Source: Streptococcus oriscaviae | GTDB taxonomy: Bacteria > Bacillota > Bacilli > Lactobacillales > Streptococcaceae | Direction of reading: 5' to 3' | DNA length: 64,000 nucleotides | Assembly (NCBI RefSeq): GCF_018137985.1 | Contig: NZ_CP073084.1 | Location: 744,001-808,000 of the forward strand | Translations under genes and position numbers: made by a program | In this document: piece after piece, positions 58,275-64,000 of the stretch | Layout of the letters: the number at the start of each line of letters is the position of its first letter | How positions within the stretch are numbered: position 1 is the first letter of the stretch | The notes under the pieces: model-generated | Seen by the model: the letters and a program-made list of their open reading frames with translations, nothing else | What the model was told of the DNA's origin: nothing | The model's database searches: none

Positions 58275-59099
58275 CTAAACTATCTGCTCCTTTTTTAGAA
58301 GGAAATAGGTACCTGCAAATGTGGTGATGGAGGCTATTCCCATAAACACCAATGGCAACCAACCTGTCCAGTCCTGCGGTCCATAACCAAACTGGCTAGC
58401 TATCACCTGACTGAAACCACTAAGAACGGTTAACACATAGGCAGGTACAAAAACGTAAACAATCGGTGATTTCGTGCGGTAGTACCAGATTCCCACTGCA
58501 ATCCCCAGCAATACTAAGATTGAGGCCCACAGCGGCAGGGCAAGCCCTTCAAAAAACTGACGGCTAATCCAAAATCGCAGACCGATTAAACCGACGAACA
58601 CTATCCCCCAAGTACCCATGACAAGACTAGCCTTAATTTTCGATGGCTCATAAACCAGATTCTTTAGGATGAAAAAGGCAGAGCTGGGCAGGACGAAACC
58701 GATGAGTAGGTCACAAAGCAAACCCCGCCATTCCAAAGTCATATTGCCTGTTACGCCGAATTCTCCTAGGAAAAACCAGCTAATATAAATCAAGGCCATG
58801 GAACCTGTCAGTCGCAAACCATAATACCAGCGAATGGGCGGCAGATCAGACAAAAGTTCATCTGCCATTTGCTTACTGTCCTTCCCCAGAAAGTCCTCCG
58901 CAGACAGACCATCCTTCTGCGCCTCCAAAACATCTTGATAAATGGATAGCAAGAGTTCTGTCGCCTCCGCCTCCTGCTCATGAAAAGCCGAGGCCAGTAT
59001 CAAGTAGCCATGGAGCTTGCGCATGTAGACCTTGTTTCCCTTGGTCAATTTCCCTTGCAAGTTACTAATGGCATTCAAATCTTCCTGCTGTTTGTTCAT
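58275..59099 (-). CDS. Membrane protein with DUF1129-like N-terminus, paralogue B
   Basis: 274 residues. Cytosolic N-terminal helices (LTKGNKVYMRKLHGYL, then YQDVLEAQKDGLSAEDFLGKD) followed by six membrane segments. Its neighbour at 59101-59895 is a paralogue sharing SAEDFLGKDSKQMADELLSD, a tandem duplication. The pair is under the PadR-type repressor encoded upstream. Function unknown. Confidence 0.8.
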   Translation of the reverse strand: MNKQQEDLNAISNLQGKLTKGNKVYMRKLHGYLILASAFHEQEAEATELLLSIYQDVLEAQKDGLSAEDFLGKDSKQMADELLSDLPPIRWYYGLRLTGSMALIYISWFFLGEFGVTGNMTLEWRGLLCDLLIGFVLPSSAFFILKNLVYEPSKIKASLVMGTWGIVFVGLIGLRFWISRQFFEGLALPLWASILVLLGIAVGIWYYRTKSPIVYVFVPAYVLTVLSGFSQVIASQFGYGPQDWTGWLPLVFMGIASITTFAGTYFLLKKEQIV

Positions 59100-59100
59100 C

Positions 59101-59895
59101 CTACTTCTCCTTTCTCACCAATAATACCGCACTGCCAATCCAAAATGCCAGAGCTGGAAGAATGACCAAGACCAGATTGAGCCAAACTGGAACAGTCATG
59201 ACCATATTCACCACACCTCCCAAGATCATGAAGAGATAGCTTGGTAAAAAGACATAGCGGACTAATTTTTCCTTTTGGAAAAATAGCAGAGCTGAACCGA
59301 TTAAGGTAAGTGGCACTAGAAGCCCCCAGCCAGTCAAGACTAGGTCAGGTTCCTTGGGGATTACCCAAAGACGAAGGCCACAAATTACTAGAAAAAGAAG
59401 GGGAGTACAGAGAAAACTTGCCCAAACTTTGATTTTGTTGGTCTGGTAAATCAGACCGCGAAGAATAAGGAGGAGGCCTGCTGGCAAGAGCAAACTAAAG
59501 GCCATGTCGCAAATTAAGGAGAGCCAGTTGAGGGAAATTGTTCCCGTTGCTGCAAAGTCCATTAGTAACTGACTACCGACGTAGATACTGAGCATAAGAC
59601 CGCTCAGCCGAGCCACCTCAAAAATGCCAATAGGAGGCAGGTCTGACAGGAGTTCATCTGCCATTTGCTTGCTGTCTTTCCCCAGAAAGTCCTCGGCTGA
59701 TTGCCCATCTTCTTGCGCATCCAGAACATCTTGGTAAATGGATAAAAGTTGGACTGTCACGGCTTCTTCCTGCCTGTGGAAGATGGAGGCAATCATCATA
59801 TAGCCATTGATTCGGCCCATATATTCTTTATTTTTCTTGGTTAACTGGGCTTCAATTGCTTCAATCTGTTTGCGGTATTCCATTTGCTTCGTCAT
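59101..59895 (-). CDS. Membrane protein with DUF1129-like N-terminus, paralogue A
   Basis: 264 residues. Starts MTKQMEYRKQIEAIEAQLTK, then YQDVLDAQEDGQSAEDFLGKD and six membrane segments. Follows padR by 1 bp and precedes its paralogue by 1 bp, so all three are one transcript. Possibly a sensor or envelope protein regulated by PadR; not known. Confidence 0.8.
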   Translation of the reverse strand: MTKQMEYRKQIEAIEAQLTKKNKEYMGRINGYMMIASIFHRQEEAVTVQLLSIYQDVLDAQEDGQSAEDFLGKDSKQMADELLSDLPPIGIFEVARLSGLMLSIYVGSQLLMDFAATGTISLNWLSLICDMAFSLLLPAGLLLILRGLIYQTNKIKVWASFLCTPLLFLVICGLRLWVIPKEPDLVLTGWGLLVPLTLIGSALLFFQKEKLVRYVFLPSYLFMILGGVVNMVMTVPVWLNLVLVILPALAFWIGSAVLLVRKEK

Positions 59896-59896
59896 C

Positions 59897-60214
59897 TTAC
59901 TCTCCTTTCACCTTCTCAACCTTGTCCACCAACTCGCTCCACTGAAACCAAAAATCATCTAGGTAACCCTGTCCTTCCTCTGTCAGATAAAAATACTTCC
60001 TGTCTGGCCCATCTGGCGAAGGCTTGTTTTGACTGTAAATCAGACCATTCTTCTCCAATTTTTGCAGGAGGGGATAGATGGTGCCTCCTACCATATTTTC
60101 AAAACCTTGGGCTCGCAGGGCTTGAACCAGTTCATAGCCGTAGTTCTCCTTCCGGGAAATAAGTTGCAAGACGCAACCATCCAGAACTCCCTTGAGCATC
60201 TGCGTTTCTCGCAT
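59897..60214 (-). CDS. PadR-family transcriptional regulator
   Basis: 105 residues. Winged helix YGYELVQALRAQGFENMVGGTIYPLLQKLEKNGL, core GTIYPLLQKLEKNGLI, wing with DGPDRKYFYLTEEG, and a C-terminal helix for dimerisation. Represses itself and the two membrane genes downstream, probably by two operators at 60235-60306. GGGGAGG precedes the ATG. Confidence 0.92.
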   Translation of the reverse strand: MRETQMLKGVLDGCVLQLISRKENYGYELVQALRAQGFENMVGGTIYPLLQKLEKNGLIYSQNKPSPDGPDRKYFYLTEEGQGYLDDFWFQWSELVDKVEKVKGE

Positions 60215-60234
60215 ACAAAACCTCCCCTTTCTTT

Positions 60235-60306
60235 CTAGTTTGTTTTACACACTAGTCCTTTTATCTTAGTATAGCATACGGCAACTAGTTTGTAAAGCAT
60301 ACTAGT
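60235..60306 (-). promoter_or_regulatory. padR promoter with twin operators
   Basis: -35 TTTACA (60291-60296), 17-nt spacer, -10 TATACT (60268-60273). Operators: 60284-60306, arms ACTAGTTTGT and GCATACTAGT, over the -35; and 60235-60255, arms CTAGTTTGT and ACACACTAG, in the leader. The two share 16 of 21 bases by hand. Confidence 0.8.
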
Positions 60307-60333
60307 AAAAAAACACTCGGAAAATCCGAGTGT
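60307..60333 (-). terminator. Terminator after the BceB-type permease gene
   Basis: ACACTCGG and CCGAGTGT pair around ATTTT, followed on the minus strand by TTTTTT. Confidence 0.9.
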
Positions 60334-60337
60334 CGAT

Positions 60338-62329
60338 TTATGAAATAATCTTTCGATAGGAAACAGAGGTCAGGTTGTAAACGAGCAGGTAAGTTACCAC
60401 ATAGACCAGACAAACACCTATGGTGACTTGAAGCATCAAGTCAGAATTGACAACTCCCATCAGACTAAGAATACGGCTGAGCATCTTATAGGCGAAGGCG
60501 AGGTGGAGAAAGGCGAAGACAAGCGGCAGGAAGAAAACAGTGACCATCTGTTTGCGAATACTGCGCTTGGTTTCTTGCTCATCCAAGCCGACCTTATGCA
60601 TAATAACAAACCGACTACGATCCTCATATCCTTCTGAAATTTGCTTGTAGTAGATGACTAGAACTGTCGCCATTAGAAAGACAAGGGCCAAAATCAAGCC
60701 AATAAAGAGGAGGGAGCCCGCAAAACCAAAGTAGTCATGTAGGGAGTAAGCTCGGTAGGCAAGGTGGGCCGAGGAGGAATAGCGACTCCATAACTCACTT
60801 TCAAATAGCCCCATCATAAAACGGTCACGCGCCTCTATCTGCTCTTCTTCTGACAAACTGGACTCGAAGCCTAGGTAGAAATGCTGCTTATCATCAGTTT
60901 GAACAAGCTTCAAATCCTTGACAACTAAAACAAAGTACTGATTTAGCAAGAAGGATGTGGTGTCAGGAAGGTGACCTATCGTAGGGTTTGTGGATAAGAG
61001 TTGGCTCACTTGGAAGGTCTGTCCTTCTACTTTCAGCTCCTGATTAAGCTGATAGTTGGCCTGCTTACTATAAAGGGCTACCTGATGATCATCCAGACTC
61101 AGCTTCTTCCCAGTCATCTGTTGGTAGGCTGCCTGATCAATGATATAGATGAGTCCTGTCTTATCGGAAAAATCCACGCCCAACTCTTCCCCTTCGTTTA
61201 GAAGGTCAATTTCCTTCTGACTGACTCCTGTAACAAATTCGTCAATATAAGAATAGGTCACTTGCTTTTCAAGAGGGATGTCGAGTTTTTCCATCAAAGA
61301 AGCCGCCTCTGCTTCAATCAGCTGAGTATCAGCTTCTGTGCGAGAAAGACCAATTCCAATGATAAAATCATTGGGATTTTGCCGAAGGATATGATCTCTC
61401 CCACCAAAAAAGATGTTGCTTCCTCCAATAAGGGTTACCAGAAACATGGTGGACAAGATGGCAATCGTAGCCAGCCCCATGGCGTTTTTCCTCATCCGAA
61501 AGACAAGATTGGAAATAGAGATAAAGTTTGCAGGTTGGTAGTAATATTTCTTGCGCCCCTTTAGCCAATTGAGTAGGCTGATGGTTCCTGCATTAAAGAG
61601 GAGATAGGTCGCAAAGATAACCATAAGAACTGCTAGGAAAAAGGTGCCCAGCGCCTTGACGGGAGAGGTCACTGTTTGGGCCAAATAGTAGGCCGTTCCT
61701 AAAACCACCAGACCAACGATGGTCTGTAACCATAGCAAGCGACCTTTCTTTTCCCCTTGTTTCTTATTCTGAACCATCTTTAGCGAATCTGTCAAGCCAA
61801 GTTTTCCAACATTCAACAGACAAATTAGAAGAAAGATGCCCGCAAAGTAGCCTAGAACAGTTGCCACACTCGCCCATTGAAAGACCGAGGCTAGTATCAC
61901 TTTCATCTGCATCAATTTGAGCAGCAGGGCGTAGAAGAGCTTGTCCAGAGCAATTCCAATGATAAGCCCTAAAATGGTTGTTACCACCGCAAAAAGAAGG
62001 CTTTCAATCAAGGTCATAAGGAGAAGGTGTTTTTTCTCCAAACCCAAAATACTGTAAACTCCAAATTCCTTGGAGCGATTTTTCATCACGAAGGAATTGG
62101 CATAAAAAATCATAACAGCCACAGCAATCATGACCACAACCGTACCAAAATTGAGTACAGCAATGACGCCTCTTCCGCCCCAAACATTGGCCAGCTCTGG
62201 ATTTAGGCTGAGGGAGGTAAAGATATAAGAGAGGGCTGCTGAAAGCACCGTCACCAAGGCGTAGGGATAATAGAGGGCTCGGTTTTTTAAAAGATTAGAC
62301 CAGGCTAGTTTACTTGTCAATCCTAGCAT
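60338..62329 (-). CDS. BceB-type ABC transporter permease (antimicrobial peptide resistance)
   Basis: About 663 residues. Ten membrane segments of FtsX type (KEFGVYSILGLEKKHLLLM near residue 87) with a large extracellular domain of about 220 residues between segments 7 and 8 (roughly 310-520), the BceB hallmark. Works with the ATPase next door as a peptide sensor and detoxifier. ATG at 62329 follows GAGGTGAG. Confidence 0.9.
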   Translation of the reverse strand: MLGLTSKLAWSNLLKNRALYYPYALVTVLSAALSYIFTSLSLNPELANVWGGRGVIAVLNFGTVVVMIAVAVMIFYANSFVMKNRSKEFGVYSILGLEKKHLLLMTLIESLLFAVVTTILGLIIGIALDKLFYALLLKLMQMKVILASVFQWASVATVLGYFAGIFLLICLLNVGKLGLTDSLKMVQNKKQGEKKGRLLWLQTIVGLVVLGTAYYLAQTVTSPVKALGTFFLAVLMVIFATYLLFNAGTISLLNWLKGRKKYYYQPANFISISNLVFRMRKNAMGLATIAILSTMFLVTLIGGSNIFFGGRDHILRQNPNDFIIGIGLSRTEADTQLIEAEAASLMEKLDIPLEKQVTYSYIDEFVTGVSQKEIDLLNEGEELGVDFSDKTGLIYIIDQAAYQQMTGKKLSLDDHQVALYSKQANYQLNQELKVEGQTFQVSQLLSTNPTIGHLPDTTSFLLNQYFVLVVKDLKLVQTDDKQHFYLGFESSLSEEEQIEARDRFMMGLFESELWSRYSSSAHLAYRAYSLHDYFGFAGSLLFIGLILALVFLMATVLVIYYKQISEGYEDRSRFVIMHKVGLDEQETKRSIRKQMVTVFFLPLVFAFLHLAFAYKMLSRILSLMGVVNSDLMLQVTIGVCLVYVVTYLLVYNLTSVSYRKIIS

Positions 62330-62330
62330 A

Positions 62331-63089
62331 TCACTCACCTCGATTCGCCATTAGAGTCAAGGTGTCGGAAATTTGCTGGTACATCTCCTGACTGCTTTTA
62401 TCTCCGCGGTAAATTTGATTGTAGAGAATGCCATCCTTGATAAAGAGAACTCGCTTGGCCCGACTGGCGGCAGCGGTTGAATGGGTCACCATCAAAATGG
62501 TCTGCCCCGTTTCATTGATATGATCAAAGACATCCAGCAAGGTGGCTGAAGATTTGGAATCCAAAGAACCGGTCGGCTCATCTGCTAGAAGAATCTCTGG
62601 ATTGGTGATAATGGCCCGAGCCACAGCTACCCGTTGCTGTTGACCGCCTGAAATTTCATAAGGCATCTTATCTCTGAGGGTTGCAATCTCTAACTGATTG
62701 AGAACATCCAGCACGCGCTTGTCCATTTCCTTAACTGCCACTCTTGATAAAACCAAGGGCAACAGTACATTATCCTTAACCGTGAGGGTATCTAGCAAAT
62801 TAAAATCTTGAAAGACAAAACCAAGTTTTTCACGACGAAAGGCAGAAGCCTCTTTATTTTTAATCGACTGCATATCTAAACCATTGAGCATGACCTTGCC
62901 CTGAGTCGGCTTATCCAGCATAGCTAAGATATTGAGCAGGGTAGACTTACCAGAGCCGGATTCACCCATAATGGCTACATATTCTCCCTTTTCCACACTG
63001 AAGTGAATATCTTTCAAGGCTTCAACTTGCCCCGCTTTAAAACGGGATTGATAAATCTTTTTCACATGTTGCACATCTAATAATGACAT
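62331..63089 (-). CDS. BceA-type ABC transporter ATP-binding protein
   Basis: 252 residues. Walker A GESGSGKST near residue 39, signature ISGGQQQRVAVARAII, Walker B ILLADEPTGSLDSK. MacB/BceA class. Its stop overlaps the permease ribosome site. AGGAGG precedes the ATG. Confidence 0.93.
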   Translation of the reverse strand: MSLLDVQHVKKIYQSRFKAGQVEALKDIHFSVEKGEYVAIMGESGSGKSTLLNILAMLDKPTQGKVMLNGLDMQSIKNKEASAFRREKLGFVFQDFNLLDTLTVKDNVLLPLVLSRVAVKEMDKRVLDVLNQLEIATLRDKMPYEISGGQQQRVAVARAIITNPEILLADEPTGSLDSKSSATLLDVFDHINETGQTILMVTHSTAAASRAKRVLFIKDGILYNQIYRGDKSSQEMYQQISDTLTLMANRGE

Positions 63090-63183
63090 AGGAACCTCCT
63101 TTTGCTGTCAGACAGCTTTCTTTTTCTACCCCTATCTTAGCTCACATCCTGACAGCCTGCCATGGCTTTACCTTTCGTTTGCA

Positions 63184-63197
63184 TGACATTTTTGTAA
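63184..63197 (-). promoter_or_regulatory. BceR-type binding site upstream of the ABC genes
   Basis: TGACA-TTTT-TGTAA on the plus strand fits the BceR-family consensus TNACA-N4-TGTAA exactly. It sits 95 bp upstream of the ATPase gene and next to the stop of the kinase gene. Confidence 0.65.
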
Positions 63198-63199
63198 GA

Positions 63200-64000
63200 T
63201 TACTTGAATACCAAGTCTTCTTGCTTTAGCCTGATACGCACCTGAGTTCCTTTTCCAACTTGTGAAGTCAAGGTCAATCCATAACCCAGCTCTGTCGCGA
63301 TGCGCTTGGACAGGTACAAACCGAGTCCTGAGGACTGCTGCGTCCTGCGACCATTATAGCCTGAAAAACCGCGGTCAAAGACCCGCTCAAGATCCGAAGA
63401 GGCAATGCCGATTCCCGTATCCTGAACAATCAAATCATCCTCTTCTAAGAAAATAGCAATCCGGCCCGGCCGAGTATATTTAACGGCGTTGGAAATCAAT
63501 TGTTCCAATAACAAGCCCAGCCAGCGCCGATCAGTCGCAAGCAAACAATCCAGATTCCCTAGCTCCAGACTGATTTTGTTTTCTATAAAGAAAAGAGAGA
63601 ACTTCTTTACCGTCTGCTTGACCAGCTCCTCAACTGCCACTTGCTCCACCTGCAGATCCTCGTGAAAAGACTCCAGCCGGAGATAATTGAGAACCAGACC
63701 TGTATATTGTTCGATTTTGAAAAGCTCACGCTCCAGAGCCCGCTTCGGTTCCCCCGCACCAAGCTCTCCCAAGAGAAGCTGGCTAGCCGCAATGGGAATC
63801 TTCATCTGATGGGCCCACAGCGTATAATAGTCCTGAAAGTCATCCTGCTTTTGCTGCTGCCTAGACACCGCCTCTTTGAGCTCCTCTGCCAGTTCAAGTA
63901 CCCGTTCCTGCAAAACCTGTTCACTGGCAGAACCTGCTTCTAGAATATCCCCTCTCAAGACCTGTTTATACCTGGAAAATTCCCGAACCAGATCCGCAAA
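63200..64000 (-). CDS. BceS-type intramembrane-sensing histidine kinase, C-terminal part (5' end outside window)
   Basis: The frame is open to position 64000. Visible: about 266 residues with dimerisation/phospho-acceptor helix WAHQMKIPIAASQLLLG (His near residue 49 of the 252 counted from the first in-window start) and ATPase domain motifs LISNAVKYT, VQDTGIGI, GFSGYNGRRTQQSSGLGLYLS. The HQMKIP core is typical of BceS kinases. It controls the ABC pair through a regulator encoded upstream, outside the window. Confidence 0.9.
   Translation of the reverse strand, partial: FADLVREFSRYKQVLRGDILEAGSASEQVLQERVLELAEELKEAVSRQQQKQDDFQDYYTLWAHQMKIPIAASQLLLGELGAGEPKRALERELFKIEQYTGLVLNYLRLESFHEDLQVEQVAVEELVKQTVKKFSLFFIENKISLELGNLDCLLATDRRWLGLLLEQLISNAVKYTRPGRIAIFLEEDDLIVQDTGIGIASSDLERVFDRGFSGYNGRRTQQSSGLGLYLSKRIATELGYGLTLTSQVGKGTQVRIRLKQEDLVFK

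Overview
The window reads as a low-to-moderate GC streptococcal chromosome, most likely Streptococcus suis or a very close relative. Evidence: an IdeS/Mac-family immunoglobulin protease with a YSIRK-like signal and LPQTG anchor, a MntE-type manganese exporter, streptococcal small families (DUF1827, DUF3165, DUF1797), streptococcal dcw gene order (murD-murG-divIB-ftsA-ftsZ-ylmE-sepF-ylmG-ylmH-divIVA-ileS), and a BceAB/BceS-type antimicrobial peptide module. No rRNA, tRNA, CRISPR array, prophage or intact insertion sequence was seen. Most of it is core genome; accessory material is at about 4.9-6.0 kb and 50-63 kb.

Layout: 1-4.1 kb (minus) is an operon xseA-xseB-ispA-tlyA-argR-recN with overlapping genes. 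4.1-6.7 kb holds an ICMT-like methyltransferase, then a low-GC NTF2/SnoaL-like gene between two copies of a 108-bp hairpin repeat, then a HAD phosphatase. 6.7-9.5 kb has folD, a polar amino acid ABC permease/ATPase pair and a DUF1797 gene. 9.7-16.1 kb (mostly plus) has a DUF1576 membrane protein with a small partner, CtsR-type clpE, a Nudix hydrolase and DUF1827. 16.2-29.0 kb (minus) is the division and cell-wall cluster, ending in a T-box-controlled GNAT-ileS unit. 29-33.6 kb has DUF3165, typA, asnA and a YjbR-EVE fusion. 33.7-40.4 kb has a HAD phosphatase, pepT, an AEC transporter, a MarR unit, a split ThrE exporter and mntE.

40.5-46 kb is the mannitol PTS operon (mtlA, mtlR, mtlF, mtlD on the minus strand). 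46-48.2 kb is a complete amino acid ABC importer. glmS follows, with two NagR-like operators bracketing its promoter. Next to it is a signal peptidase I homologue that has lost both catalytic residues. 51-55.1 kb has an SGNH hydrolase, a probably leaderless FAD oxidoreductase gene and the short IdeS-type protease, followed by an array of hairpins. 55.5-60.3 kb is small accessory genes, ending in a PadR regulator with two tandem paralogous membrane proteins under twin operators. 60.3-64 kb is a BceAB transporter and its sensor kinase, which runs off the end of the window.

Functional groups: nucleic-acid maintenance (recN, xseAB, tlyA), envelope and division (dcw cluster, ispA, glmS), uptake and metal balance (ABC, PTS, ThrE, MntE), and host or peptide interaction (IdeS, BceABS). 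Features resting on reading alone are family assignments by motif and length; no database search was possible.
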